A stretch of 59,681 nt of DNA from Diplocloster modestus (GTDB taxonomy: Bacteria; Bacillota; Clostridia; Lachnospirales; Lachnospiraceae). The stretch covers positions 1 through 59,681 of the forward strand of contig NZ_JAHQCX010000002.1 of NCBI RefSeq assembly GCF_019042245.1, in the 5' to 3' direction. Of this stretch, positions 34,701 through 42,671 are shown piece after piece. Every line of letters begins with the position of its first letter. Positions within the stretch are counted from its first letter, which is position 1. A program made the position numbers and the translations under genes. The notes beneath the pieces were generated by a model. That model saw nothing but the letters and a program-made list of their open reading frames with translations, ran no database searches and was not told the DNA's origin.

Positions 34701-35416
34701 TTCTCGATCTTTCTCAGGTTACTGGTCAACGCGACATCGATCTCATACCCCTGTTGAAGTGCATCTGCGAGCATCCCGCTGTTTTTATAATAGACAGGCA
34801 CATAGGTGAAATCATTCTCCTGCGCGAATTGACGCAGGTTCTCATTCCTGCTGTTCCCTTCCATCAGGCCGACACGTATCCCATCCAGCTGCGAATAATC
34901 GTCCACCATATAACGATTATTCCCCGCTTTCACAGTCAGGATAGCCGCGCTGCTCCCGATCGGCTGGTCGGAAAAATCAAACCGCTCGAGACGTTCCGGG
35001 GTCTTCCTGGCAGAAGTCAGCAGATCGATCTCACCAGCCTCCAGCATATCCTGCATTTCATTCCAGCCCTTGTCATAACCAACATATTCATAGGAAAAAT
35101 CCGTATAGCGGGCCAGATATTGGAGGTAGTCATATCCATAACCGCTGCGTTTCCCCTGGCCGTCAATCATATGGTAACCCTCAAACGCAAAAAAACCAAC
35201 CCGCACCGGTTCAGACTTTTGCGCTGCTTCCGAATAGGCCGCCCCGGCGGCCTGTTCCTGCTGGCCGGCCCTGGCCGTCATTTTGTCATTCGTATAGCAC
35301 AGCGCCAGTATGACTAAAGCAGCCAACAGCCACCGCCCCTTATATAAAGACTTTCTCACTGTCGCTTTTCCCCTTCCCCGAACCAAATGAAACTCCTGAT
35401 TATTTATTCTCAGCAT
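31703..35416 (-). CDS. BvgS/EvgS-like hybrid sensor histidine kinase
   Basis: A 1237-residue hybrid sensor. After a basic N-terminus and one hydrophobic segment (LLAALVILALCY), two tandem amino-acid-binding-protein domains (SBP_bac_3) cover about 65-290 and 310-550. A membrane helix lies near 565-590, then a PAS-like region. The HisKA motif MSHEIRTPLN, then N-box LMNILSNAVKFTP, DSGIGMP and GGTGLGLSI mark the kinase. Two receiver domains follow: the first weakly conserved (LCLIDWDNP), the second normal (LLAEDN, LMDIQMP). No HPt domain or separate response regulator is seen, so phosphotransfer partners must be elsewhere. ATG 35416 is chosen over a TTG 24 nt upstream. Confidence 0.93.
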   Translation of the reverse strand: MLRINNQEFHLVRGRGKATVRKSLYKGRWLLAALVILALCYTNDKMTARAGQQEQAAGAAYSEAAQKSEPVRVGFFAFEGYHMIDGQGKRSGYGYDYLQYLARYTDFSYEYVGYDKGWNEMQDMLEAGEIDLLTSARKTPERLERFDFSDQPIGSSAAILTVKAGNNRYMVDDYSQLDGIRVGLMEGNSRNENLRQFAQENDFTYVPVYYKNSGMLADALQQGYEIDVALTSNLRKIENEWVIATFDDTPYYIMVQKGNQKLLDQVNYAIGKLKAEHQDLESILNDRYYTVDSGDEISFTAEERSYIKSVQESGRKVKVTINSGREPVSYFVDGEARGILPEIAREVMSRTGLPYEFVETPPTVDARELLARGEADVRFDGTSDFNDAESRGLRVTDPYLELPLSIVTLKNFAGHPKSVAVMRNSDVVEEYAAQLFGDSAIARYETTQDCLNAVLSGRQDAAFFQTYIAQRLVNADIQSRFKEQLVPGYGLSFAVSVSKDNALLFSVMDKAVLSMSADEINRIVLEQTSEFTTDMSLMGFLYAHPVLFIVLLGTAACFAIILILYIYRQKNLKLEREKARELERFISYVCRANDKVIEIESNGKRCWYYQVDDGRVICREKILEEGSLEIYGLHPEEQESVDKLVQKETMGRLAENGEEVYFECRVRQNPNAPYQWFSYTLQGVPQDEQTCASLMVFIKNIDRAKREEQEKRQALKDALAAAQQGSEARGTFMSRMSHEIRTPLNAILGYLTIAVSNLQNPDKTKDCLDKSEFAARQLLNIVNDVLDISAIESGKMKIASEVFNIRELLSGITSIFHTQASKKGVNFRVRLSDLTEEELVGDQFRLNQILMNILSNAVKFTPEGGQVTLSILQQSADDQKVYLQFRIKDSGIGMPKGYESWLFKPFEQQNASTAQKFGGTGLGLSITKNLISMMNGTVDVKSEEGQGSLFTVNLSFGIPGIRQNIEKVYDFSCLHVLVLFDENGDYQYLETLLDRLDISYDMALKTEDALKKIACNQEKGGCYDLCLIDWDNPKIQGQKAAEQILEAAAPGKPALIAVAYVGCGAQEAAGLIDDTILKPVFQSSLFDVLSNVCRRYTLERTKVEEKTDYGLKGRRILLAEDNELNMEIAREILTGYGLEIDGAVNGQEVVERFESSEEGTYQAILMDIQMPVLNGYAAAQIIRAGTHPQAAAIPIIALTADAFTEDINRALAAGMNGHVSKPIDFSRLCETLAEWLL

Positions 35417-35520
35417 ACGCCTTTCCGCTTCTCTTATCAATACTTTTTTCCGGGCTGATTCAGGGTTATTATGGGGGATTTTGAAGTATGGGCGTCACAT
35501 CTTAAAACTCGCAATACAGG

Positions 35521-35560
35521 AGCGGCCGGCACAAAGTTCCTCACTTTGTACCGGCCGGCT
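35521..35560 (-). terminator. terminator-like hairpin after AGE epimerase gene
   Basis: ACAAAGT/ACTTTGT with a 5-nt loop is extended by GGCCGG/CCGGCC to a 16-bp imperfect stem. The T-rich flank lies on the plus-strand side (CAGTTTT), so its strand is uncertain. It separates the importer operon from the sensor kinase gene. Confidence 0.55.
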
Positions 35561-35573
35561 TCAGTTTTCATGA

Positions 35574-36899
35574 TTAACACAGATTTAGAATCTTTTCCAG
35601 TCTTCTCTTACATTCCAGCATGGCCCTTCCGGTATGGTAGATTCCTTTCCAGGCGTTGCCGATGCAGCCCACCAGCACCTCACCGTTTCGGGATACCAGC
35701 TGATACCACTCGCCGGCCTGATGGTTGATGAAATAACGGCTGCAGAACCCCCAGGTCTTTAAAAAGGCATCCAGATATTTCTCTTCCTTCAGATGTTCGT
35801 AACCATCCAGATATCCGACCAGGGCTTCGCAGTTTTCCCACCATTCCTTCTCAAGCTTGGTCGCCTCTCCCACATAAGGTCCCGCGTAATATACGCCGCC
35901 GTATTCATAATCGAAACCATACTTCAAAGAATGCTCTAACAGTAATTTGCCGACGTAATCATATGTGTGATAGGGGTTGCCAAGTACGTCATTTGCCCGG
36001 TTTAAGAGCCATACCAGTTCGATATTATGCCCATAGAAGGTGGTGTCCACCGCATCCGCGATCTCGGAATCCGCTTCCCGGTCCTGGGTCCAGGTCCTGG
36101 GGATACTGACCGCCGGACGTCTAACCAGCTCGGGCCCGAACTGGTCAAAACCGCAGCCGATGTTTAGATCAACCATCTTCTGTAAGACCAGGTCGATCAC
36201 CTCCTGCAGTTTTCGTCTGTGAATTTCCAGACCGCTGCATTCATAGAGTGTCGTATAGGCTTCCAGCATATGCATATGGATGTTCAGGGACTTGATGTCA
36301 CCCGCTCCGGCACCGTAAGGCGCCTTGCTCCAGTCCGGTTCCAGGTTTTCATAATAACCGCCGTTCAGGGTATCGGCCGCATATTTCTGAAGCAGGTCAA
36401 ATGTTTTGGACGCATAGTCCAATGCCTCTTCCTGTTCTTCTTTCGGAGCACTCAGCTCCCGGAGCGCCAGCGCGTATTCGCTAAGTGTGTAGATGGCAAA
36501 GGTCTGTCCATAGATCACTTTGCCTCCGTCGATCTTTGTTCCGTCTAGTTCAGTGGTCCAGTACCAGCCGCCGTAAGTCTGATCCCAGAAGTGTTGAATC
36601 AGGAATTTCACCCCCTGGGCAGCGCAGGCAAGGTATTCCTTACTCTGATATTCCCTGGCCAGGATGGAAAATCCCCAGATCATCCTGGTCTGTGTAACCA
36701 GCATTTTTTCCCTGTCTCCCAGGGGATTCCCGTCCTGGTCAAAATCCAGCAGATAGCCGCCGTATTGATGATCGATGCCGTTTTTGATCCAGAACGGCAG
36801 AATTCCTTGCTCCAGGTTTTCTTTTATACCCTGATACGACGCTTTCAGTGCTTCGCTTCTTTTGGCGTCCACTTCATTTATTTGTGTATCTGTTTCCAT
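35574..36899 (-). CDS. AGE-family epimerase/isomerase
   Basis: A 441-residue alpha/alpha-barrel protein of the N-acylglucosamine 2-epimerase family. The barrel motifs are clear: QTRMIWGFSILAREY, NIHMHMLEAYTTLY (catalytic histidine region), TTFYGHNIELVWLL and WKGIYHTGRAMLE near the C-terminus (second catalytic histidine). The family also includes mannose/cellobiose 2-epimerases and sulfoquinovose isomerase; the length and ends fit those neutral-sugar enzymes as well as N-acylglucosamine epimerases. The ribosome site AAGGAGAG selects ATG 36899. It is the last gene of the third importer operon, so it should isomerise the imported sugar. Confidence 0.88.
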   Translation of the reverse strand: METDTQINEVDAKRSEALKASYQGIKENLEQGILPFWIKNGIDHQYGGYLLDFDQDGNPLGDREKMLVTQTRMIWGFSILAREYQSKEYLACAAQGVKFLIQHFWDQTYGGWYWTTELDGTKIDGGKVIYGQTFAIYTLSEYALALRELSAPKEEQEEALDYASKTFDLLQKYAADTLNGGYYENLEPDWSKAPYGAGAGDIKSLNIHMHMLEAYTTLYECSGLEIHRRKLQEVIDLVLQKMVDLNIGCGFDQFGPELVRRPAVSIPRTWTQDREADSEIADAVDTTFYGHNIELVWLLNRANDVLGNPYHTYDYVGKLLLEHSLKYGFDYEYGGVYYAGPYVGEATKLEKEWWENCEALVGYLDGYEHLKEEKYLDAFLKTWGFCSRYFINHQAGEWYQLVSRNGEVLVGCIGNAWKGIYHTGRAMLECKRRLEKILNLC

Positions 36900-36913
36900 A
36901 TCTTTTCTCTCCT

Positions 36914-37864
36914 TCATGCCCTGTGTTTTAATTTCCCGACGTTTTTATCGAAGCCCACAGCCAGCAGCAGCACGCAGCATTTTACCACCATCTGATAATA
37001 CTCGCTGATTCCCATGATCAGCAGGCCGTTAGACAGGATACCCATAATCAGCACACCGCAGACCACTCCCTTTAGCTTACCTTCTCCTCCGCTGACGCTG
37101 ACTCCGCCCAGGACTACAGAGGTGATAACATCCATCTCATACCCGTCGCCCAGCGCGGCCGGTCCGGTATTGATCCGGGATAACAGGACAATGCCCGCAA
37201 AACCGGCAAAGATCCCATTTAATATATAGGTCAGGATCAGAGTCTTATTCACATTAATTCCACACAGCCTGGCTGCCTCCGCGTTTCCGCCGATACTGTA
37301 AAGGTAAGTACCGTAAGGCCGTTTGGTTAGCAGGCACCAGCCCAGCAGCAGAACTGCCAGCATACACAGCACCGGTATCGGGATGATCCACAGATACCCC
37401 TGTCCCAGCAGGGAGAAGGATTTCGGGAATCCATAAATAGAAATACCGCCTGTGATAATATAGCAGATCCCTCTGCCTCCGGTCATGGTCGCCAGTGTGG
37501 TGATTAACGGCGGGATCGACAGCTTGGTAACACATAATCCATTGATCGCGCCGATGAGTACCGCCGCCAGCAGGCCTACTGCTACGGCTGCGTACATATT
37601 CATGTCCATTTTCACCATCAGGTAGGCCACCAGGGTCCCGGTCACTCCAATCACGGAACCGACAGACAAGTCGATCCCACCTGTTAAAATAACCAGCATC
37701 ATTCCCACTGAACATATTCCGATGATGGATACTTGTCTTAGTACATTCATGACATTGCTCATCGAGAGAAATCCAGTTGCAAATATTGAAAAGAAAATTA
37801 CGGTTATAACCAGAAAAATTACGGTTGCATATTCTTTATAAATAGCTGCTCTTGTCTTCTTCAT
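36914..37864 (-). CDS. ribose-type ABC importer permease
   Basis: A 316-residue RbsC-like permease with about ten membrane segments. GGIDLSVGSVIGVTG (about 63-77) is the conserved cytosolic loop, and GGVSVSGGEGKLKGVV lies near 253. GGAGG precedes the ATG, and a small hairpin sits just upstream of it. The stop overlaps a leader ATG of the epimerase gene. Confidence 0.93.
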   Translation of the reverse strand: MKKTRAAIYKEYATVIFLVITVIFFSIFATGFLSMSNVMNVLRQVSIIGICSVGMMLVILTGGIDLSVGSVIGVTGTLVAYLMVKMDMNMYAAVAVGLLAAVLIGAINGLCVTKLSIPPLITTLATMTGGRGICYIITGGISIYGFPKSFSLLGQGYLWIIPIPVLCMLAVLLLGWCLLTKRPYGTYLYSIGGNAEAARLCGINVNKTLILTYILNGIFAGFAGIVLLSRINTGPAALGDGYEMDVITSVVLGGVSVSGGEGKLKGVVCGVLIMGILSNGLLIMGISEYYQMVVKCCVLLLAVGFDKNVGKLKHRA

Positions 37865-37877
37865 GCTTTCCTCCAGT

Positions 37878-37894
37878 GGCGCATTTATTGCGCC
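37878..37894 (-). promoter_or_regulatory. hairpin directly upstream of permease ribosome site
   Basis: GGCGCA-ataaa-TGCGCC, a compact 6-bp stem about 5 nt from GGAGG. It could tune permease translation. Confidence 0.45.
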
Positions 37895-37948
37895 CTTCGT
37901 TCAGGGATGGGTGAACTTCTCGTTCGCCTCTTTTTCGTTCTTTCCGGC

Positions 37949-39442
37949 TCATACAGCCACGCCCGACGCTCTTTTCAGAATAATCTCCTGGTCAAATTCA
38001 TCCGGATTTTCCAGCTTTCCGGTGATCCTGCCTTCAGACATTACGAGGATGCGGTCCGACATTCCCATAAGTTCCGGCATATCAGAAGAGACCATAATAA
38101 TGGATTTTCCCAGGGTTTTAAGTTCGTTCATAAGCGAATAGATTTCATACTTGGCACCTACATCGATTCCCCGGGTAGGTTCGTCAAACAAAATGATATC
38201 CGCCTGCGCCAGCAGCCATCTGGATATAATCACCTTCTGCTGATTGCCCCCGCTTAAGTACGCAACCAACTGACCGGAGGATGGCGTCTTGATTTTCAGC
38301 CGTTCAATATTTTCGTCCACCTGCTTACCGATATTTTTTCTTCTCAGGAACAGCCCTTTACAGTACTGGGAAAGTATCGGCAGTATCATATTGTCGCTGA
38401 CTGACAGATTCATCAGCAGGCCCTGCCCTTTCCGGTCCTCCGTTACCAGCACAATTCCATGACTGATCGCATCCTTCGGGGACCGCACCGTAATCTTCTT
38501 TCCGTTTTTCTGTATCTCTCCTCTGCAGGGATCACAACCGAAGATCGCCCGCAGGGTCTCCGTCCTGCCTGCGCCGACCAGGCCCCCCAGCCCAAGGATC
38601 TCTCCCGATCGGACGACGAATGAGACATCGCTTATCTTGTCGGTTGTGATGCCGCTGACCTTCAGCAGCTCAGCAGCTTGTGGATCCGGGGTTACACGGG
38701 GCGGATACTGGTTGTCAATGCTGCGTCCGACCATCAGCTTAATCAGTTCATCCACATTCGTAGCCTGTACCCGCATAGTCCGGATAAACCGCCCGTCCCG
38801 GAATACTGTACAGCGGTCACAGACCTCGAAGATTTCTTCCATTCGGTGGGAGATGTATATGATGGAGACCTGCTGTTCCTTCAGAACCCGGATGGTCCGG
38901 AACAGGATCTTTACTTCTTCACTGGTCAGAGGCGCTGTCGGCTCATCCATAATCAGGATCTTCGGAGTATCCAGCAGAGCTCTGGCGATCTCCACCATCT
39001 GCCGGTAGGCCATCGTTAAGTTTTCTACCTTTTCCCGGACATCCATCTCGATTCCCAGGGACCGGATCATGTTCTCTGCCCGACGGCACATTTCCTGTTT
39101 ATCTGTTTTCCCTTTGCTTATGATCTCTTTCCCCAGAAAAATATTTTCATAAACCTTAAGCTTCGGTATCAGGTTCAGTTCCTGATAGATCATATTGATC
39201 CCCAGCTTTTTCGACTGCTCGATATCAAAGTGGTCATACTCCTGCCCATCAAACCGGATTTTCCCCGAGTTTGGTCTGTTTACTCCTGTCAGCACTTTCA
39301 TTAATGTAGATTTGCCTGCGCCGTTCTCGCCGACCAGGGCATGGATTTCACCGCGTTCCAGTTCGAATCCCACATCGTCAAGCGCCAGCACCCCGGGAAA
39401 TTTCTGGGTAATATGTTCCATTTTCAGCATACAATCCGCCAT
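37949..39442 (-). CDS. ribose-type ABC importer ATPase (two ABC domains)
   Basis: A 497-residue RbsA-like ATPase. Domain 1: GENGAGKSTLMK, ILIMDEPTAPL. Domain 2: GLVGAGRTETLR, LSGGNQQKV, IILFDEPTRGIDVGAK. All motifs are normal. It is 37 nt after the binding-protein gene, without the strong spacer hairpin seen in the other two importer operons. Confidence 0.95.
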   Translation of the reverse strand: MADCMLKMEHITQKFPGVLALDDVGFELERGEIHALVGENGAGKSTLMKVLTGVNRPNSGKIRFDGQEYDHFDIEQSKKLGINMIYQELNLIPKLKVYENIFLGKEIISKGKTDKQEMCRRAENMIRSLGIEMDVREKVENLTMAYRQMVEIARALLDTPKILIMDEPTAPLTSEEVKILFRTIRVLKEQQVSIIYISHRMEEIFEVCDRCTVFRDGRFIRTMRVQATNVDELIKLMVGRSIDNQYPPRVTPDPQAAELLKVSGITTDKISDVSFVVRSGEILGLGGLVGAGRTETLRAIFGCDPCRGEIQKNGKKITVRSPKDAISHGIVLVTEDRKGQGLLMNLSVSDNMILPILSQYCKGLFLRRKNIGKQVDENIERLKIKTPSSGQLVAYLSGGNQQKVIISRWLLAQADIILFDEPTRGIDVGAKYEIYSLMNELKTLGKSIIMVSSDMPELMGMSDRILVMSEGRITGKLENPDEFDQEIILKRASGVAV

Positions 39443-39479
39443 AGTTTTCTCCCACTTCCTGTAGAATCTTCTTCTCTAT

Positions 39480-40466
39480 TTATTTAAAATACTCATCAAT
39501 ATTGTCAACCGTCACGGCTTTGGCTTCGATGAGAACCTGATCCGGAAACTCTTTTCCGTCAAACAGCTGCTGCATGATCTCCACATCGGTTACACCATGA
39601 AGACGGGGAGTGATATCTACGGTTACCCGGTATGCGCCTTCACCGGCATCTTTTTCTTCTTTGATGGTATTTAATGCTTGTTCAACGGCGTTGACTCCTC
39701 CAAATGCCATATTGTCCAGATCCATACCTGCGGATTTGGCAGCCTCATAAGCCCCCAGGATGGAATCGTCGTTGGAACCCATGATCAGGTTGATATCCGG
39801 GTTGGATTGCATAATGCCTTCCATATTAGCCATTCCTTCTTCCGCCGTAACCCCTCCGAGGGTTCCCGCTTCATTGATAAAGGTAATGCTCCCTTTACTG
39901 TATGCTTCCTCTGCGCCTTCCCGCATTCCCTGTTCACGGATCATGACATTCTGGTCATTGATGGTTCCAAAGGTTACACCCTTTAAGTCTCCGGAGAGAT
40001 TAGCTTCACTCCACTCCCCGATCGCTTTGCCAAGCGCGTATCCCATCTCATATTCTCCGGCGGAAACAAAGGCCTGGATGTTCTCGATGTCAGTGGAGGA
40101 GCCGATCACCTTGATGCCGGCATCGGTCGCTTCTTTGATAATGTCCGGCAGTGCGGCCGCGTCCACCGCTGAGATAATAATACCGTCATATTTCTGGTCT
40201 ATGTATGTCTCAATAGCGGCCAGTTGGGAAGCTACATCCATCTTAGGATCCTGTACCGTACATTCCCATCCCAGTTCCTGGCATTTTTCCTTTATGCCTT
40301 CGGAGACTTCCACAAAATAAGGGGATTCCAGCGTCATCGTGGTATAAGCAATCTTTTTACCGCCATTTCCATCGTTCTGGGCTGAGCTGTCTGTCTTACC
40401 GCATCCCGCAGCAGCCAAAAGAACCATAACCAAACTTAAAACCAGGCATAAACATTTTTTCATCAT
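39480..40466 (-). CDS. sugar-binding lipoprotein of ABC importer (PBP1 fold)
   Basis: A 328-residue RbsB-type lipoprotein. Signal with lipobox AAAGC near residue 22, a short linker, then the PBP1 domain from IAYTTMTLESPYF. DGIIISAVDAAALPDII, GSNDDSILGAYEAAKSAG and the C-terminal segment VTVDITPRLHGVTDVEIM are family-typical. AAAGGAG precedes the ATG. It is the first gene of the third operon, directly behind operator O1. Confidence 0.94.
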   Translation of the reverse strand: MMKKCLCLVLSLVMVLLAAAGCGKTDSSAQNDGNGGKKIAYTTMTLESPYFVEVSEGIKEKCQELGWECTVQDPKMDVASQLAAIETYIDQKYDGIIISAVDAAALPDIIKEATDAGIKVIGSSTDIENIQAFVSAGEYEMGYALGKAIGEWSEANLSGDLKGVTFGTINDQNVMIREQGMREGAEEAYSKGSITFINEAGTLGGVTAEEGMANMEGIMQSNPDINLIMGSNDDSILGAYEAAKSAGMDLDNMAFGGVNAVEQALNTIKEEKDAGEGAYRVTVDITPRLHGVTDVEIMQQLFDGKEFPDQVLIEAKAVTVDNIDEYFK

Positions 40467-40487
40467 ATTTGTTCTCCTTTTTCTTTT

Positions 40488-40503
40488 TCTAAAACGTTTT
40501 AGA
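40488..40503. promoter_or_regulatory. LacI operator O1 of third importer operon
   Basis: A perfect 16-bp palindrome TCTAAAACGTTTTAGA with the central CG expected for LacI/GalR proteins. It sits right after the predicted transcription start, a blocking position. Confidence 0.85.
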
Positions 40504-40513
40504 TTATGTATTT

Positions 40514-40542
40514 AACCTACCACACCTGTTTTACATTGTCAA
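40514..40542 (-). promoter_or_regulatory. promoter of third importer operon
   Basis: Minus-strand TTGACA (40542-40537), 17 nt, TAGGTT (40519-40514). Predicted start about 40507, abutting operator O1. Confidence 0.7.
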
Positions 40543-40635
40543 CATTATCGTTATATTTTGTCATATTGCATATAATTCAATTCATATTTTTGTATATTTT
40601 GAATTATGAATCTGCATTTTTTAAGATCTATACGC

Positions 40636-40666
40636 AAAAAAAGAACATGATTTTTTTCATGTTCTT
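40636..40666 (-). terminator. terminator of lacI gene
   Basis: On the minus strand AAGAACATGA, 6-nt loop, TCATGTTCTT, then TTTTTTTGCG. A textbook terminator 30 nt past the regulator's stop. Confidence 0.9.
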
Positions 40667-40678
40667 CATCCTTTCCTT

Positions 40679-40694
40679 TCTAACACGTTTTAGA
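40679..40694. promoter_or_regulatory. LacI operator O2 touching the lacI stop codon
   Basis: TCTAACACGTTTTAGA, one mismatch from O1, immediately past the lacI stop codon and 176 nt from O1 (same start to same start 191 nt). It may be an auxiliary looping site. Confidence 0.65.
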
Positions 40695-41696
40695 TTATTT
40701 TGTAGAATCCCGGGTAATCAACTCCCCCGGCAGCAGTTTTTGTAAGACCTCTTCCGTGTCGCCTTGTACACGTCTTTCCAAAAGTGTTACCGCTTCCTGG
40801 CACATTTCCTCAATGGGCTGCTTCACTACAGTCAGAGGGGTGTACAGGATCGAGGCATATTCCAGGTCATCGAAACAGGATACGGCAATCTGTTCCGGGA
40901 TCGAAATTCCATTATCCCGCAGCTCCTTCATAATTCCCATAGCGGTAAATGCGTTGATGGCGATGATCGCATCGGGATTTTTCTGCAGAATTTTATTTCG
41001 GGTAACGAGAACACCATTCTCGATATCAGGATCAATCTCAATAATGCAGTCCTCCGAAAGATTCAGGCCATGGTCGCGGAACGCGCTGCAAAAGCCCGAC
41101 ACCCGGCGTTCCACATGTAGAAGCGACCGGTTTTCCACCACAAAGATTATATTGCGCTCGCCGCTTTGGATGAGATAATCGGTCAGCTCATAGGTCGCCC
41201 GCTCCAGATCCGTCATCACCGTATCGGCTTTGATACCCTGGTAGCGGCTGGTAATGAAAACGAACGGAATCTTCAATTCCTGTAGTTCGTACAGGTGGCG
41301 CAGATCCCCTTCCCCGTCCCGGGCCGGCACCAGGATAATGCCGTCAACCCCCCGTTTGATCATGGAGTCTACGATCCGCTTTTCGTTGGCTACTTTGTTA
41401 TTGGAAATTCCCAGGGTCAGATTCATGCCCCGCCGGTCCATCTCCTTTTGCATATTATAGGCCAGTTCGCCGTAGAAGGGATTAAGGATGTCAGAGACGA
41501 TCAGTCCTATGGCATTGGCTTTCTGATTAATCAGGCTGCGGGCGATCTGGTTGGGACGGTAATTCAGTTTCGAAACGGCATCCAGAACTCTTTTTTTTGT
41601 ATTCTCATTGACACCCGGCCTGTCGTTCAGGACCAAGGATACGGTGGCAGTGGATGTGTTGGCTAATTTTGCCACATCTTTTATGGTACATCTCAT
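40695..41696 (-). CDS. LacI-family transcriptional regulator
   Basis: A 333-residue LacI/GalR repressor. The helix-turn-helix TIKDVAKLANTSTATVSLVL and hinge NYRPNQIARSL cover 4-58. The PBP1 effector domain follows (AIGLIVSDILNPFYGELAYN, SCFDDLEYASILYTPLTVV). GGAGG lies 11 nt ahead of ATG 41696. Operators carrying TAAAACGTTTTA flank its own promoter and the importer promoter, so it controls both. It is upstream of, and in the same direction as, the third importer operon but ends at its own terminator. Confidence 0.95.
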   Translation of the reverse strand: MRCTIKDVAKLANTSTATVSLVLNDRPGVNENTKKRVLDAVSKLNYRPNQIARSLINQKANAIGLIVSDILNPFYGELAYNMQKEMDRRGMNLTLGISNNKVANEKRIVDSMIKRGVDGIILVPARDGEGDLRHLYELQELKIPFVFITSRYQGIKADTVMTDLERATYELTDYLIQSGERNIIFVVENRSLLHVERRVSGFCSAFRDHGLNLSEDCIIEIDPDIENGVLVTRNKILQKNPDAIIAINAFTAMGIMKELRDNGISIPEQIAVSCFDDLEYASILYTPLTVVKQPIEEMCQEAVTLLERRVQGDTEEVLQKLLPGELITRDSTK

Positions 41697-41713
41697 AAAG
41701 CGGCAACCTCCAT

Positions 41714-41729
41714 TTTAAAACGTTTTATA
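41714..41729. promoter_or_regulatory. LacI operator O3 at the lacI promoter
   Basis: TAAAACGTTTTA core (41716-41727) directly after the -10 box of the lacI promoter, so the regulator is likely autorepressed. Confidence 0.75.
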
Positions 41730-41738
41730 TATAAAAAT

Positions 41739-41767
41739 ATATTAATTGGTTTTTATGGGTTTGTCAA
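41739..41767 (-). promoter_or_regulatory. promoter of lacI gene
   Basis: Perfect TTGACA (41767-41762), 17 nt, TAATAT (41744-41739) on the minus strand. Confidence 0.8.
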
Positions 41768-41845
41768 TAGATATGATCAGGGTTTCCCGAAAAAACTGAG
41801 TGTTGGCTGTCAGAGGAGTGGAGGGATTTTAAGCATTTTGCATAA

Positions 41846-41874
41846 TTGTTTTGTCTGATTTGGTATGATAATAT
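41846..41874 (+). promoter_or_regulatory. promoter of coiled-coil repeat gene
   Basis: TTGTTT, 17 nt, TAATAT, about 88 nt before the ATG. Confidence 0.5.
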
Positions 41875-41961
41875 GGATAAGTACAGGAATATCCGTGATG
41901 AGATTATATTGGTGCGGCTGTAGTAACAATACTATTATAAATCTTAAAAGGAGGTGAGAAA

Positions 41962-42561
41962 ATGACAGAAGAAACAAGGTTGATTCTTGATAAAATTGGA
42001 CAGTTGGATCTACGCCTTAACGTGATGGATTGTAAGTTCGATAAGATCGATCAGCGCTTTATAGCGATAGATCATAGATTCGATAAGATCGATCAGCGCC
42101 TTGATGAGATGGATTGCAAATTCGATAAAATCGATCAGCGCTTTACAGCAATGGATCATAAAATCGATAAGGTAGATCAGCGCCTTGATGAGATGGATTG
42201 CAAATTCGATAAAATCGATCAGCGCTTTACTGAGATGGATTGCAAATTCGATAAAATCGATCAACGCTTTACAGTGGTAGATCATAAGTTCGATAAGATG
42301 GATCAGCGCCTTAATGGGATGGATCTGAGATTTGATAAGGTTGATAACCAAATCAATCATATTGGTCAAAAATTAACGGAAGTTCAATTAACTTTAGAGA
42401 ATGATGTAAACAAAAAAATCAGTATTATCGCAGAAGGGCATCTTGATTTAAGCCGAAAACTGGACGACGCTTTGACGTTTGGCAAAGAAAATGAGATTAT
42501 GCTCTTAAGGGTCACCACCTTGGAGAATGACATGCGGCGGGTAAAAGCAAAAACAGGATAA
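41962..42561 (+). CDS. coiled-coil protein with eight 14-residue repeats
   Basis: A 199-residue soluble protein of unknown function. Residues 22-133 are eight near-identical 14-residue units of the form MDxKFDKIDQRFxx, that is two heptads with hydrophobic residues in register, so a long rigid coiled coil is expected. The N-terminal 21 residues and the C-terminal 65 (QLTLENDVNKKISIIAEGHLDLSRKLD) continue helix and are not repeated. It resembles the Bdr-like and phage-associated heptad proteins common in Clostridia. AAAGGAGGTGA gives a very strong ribosome site. It has no signal or membrane segment and is convergent with the Cdd1-like gene. It may act in oligomeric scaffolding; no function is claimed. 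Confidence 0.85.
   Translation: MTEETRLILDKIGQLDLRLNVMDCKFDKIDQRFIAIDHRFDKIDQRLDEMDCKFDKIDQRFTAMDHKIDKVDQRLDEMDCKFDKIDQRFTEMDCKFDKIDQRFTVVDHKFDKMDQRLNGMDLRFDKVDNQINHIGQKLTEVQLTLENDVNKKISIIAEGHLDLSRKLDDALTFGKENEIMLLRVTTLENDMRRVKAKTG
42025..42360 (+). repeat. 8 x 42-nt in-frame tandem repeat
   Basis: Eight 42-nt units with shared words such as AAATTCGATAAAATCGATCA. Units 3, 5 and 6 are nearly identical at the DNA level, which points to recent duplication. The high identity leaves a long open frame on the opposite strand. Confidence 0.9.
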
Positions 42562-42631
42562 GTATTAAATGTTTGACTTTTGAATCCAAATAACTGTTCA
42601 TCAAACTTAGAATACGCATTCAATAAAGGAT

Positions 42632-42669
42632 CAAAAAGTACAGAACTCATGTTAGCCCTGCACTTTTTG
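42632..42669. terminator. bidirectional terminator
   Basis: CAAAAAGT/ACTTTTTG with inner CAG/CTG, between two convergent stops (42561 and 42672). The A- and T-runs within the arms let it work both ways. Confidence 0.75.
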
Positions 42670-42671
42670 TG

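Noticed and set aside
42025..42360. Possible CRISPR array
   Set aside because: The repeats are contiguous, in frame and without unique spacers. They encode a coiled coil.
42010..42369. A 119-codon open frame opposite the coiled-coil gene
   Set aside because: It exists because the 42-nt repeat is free of stops in several frames. It lacks a ribosome site, and the plus-strand gene has a very strong one.
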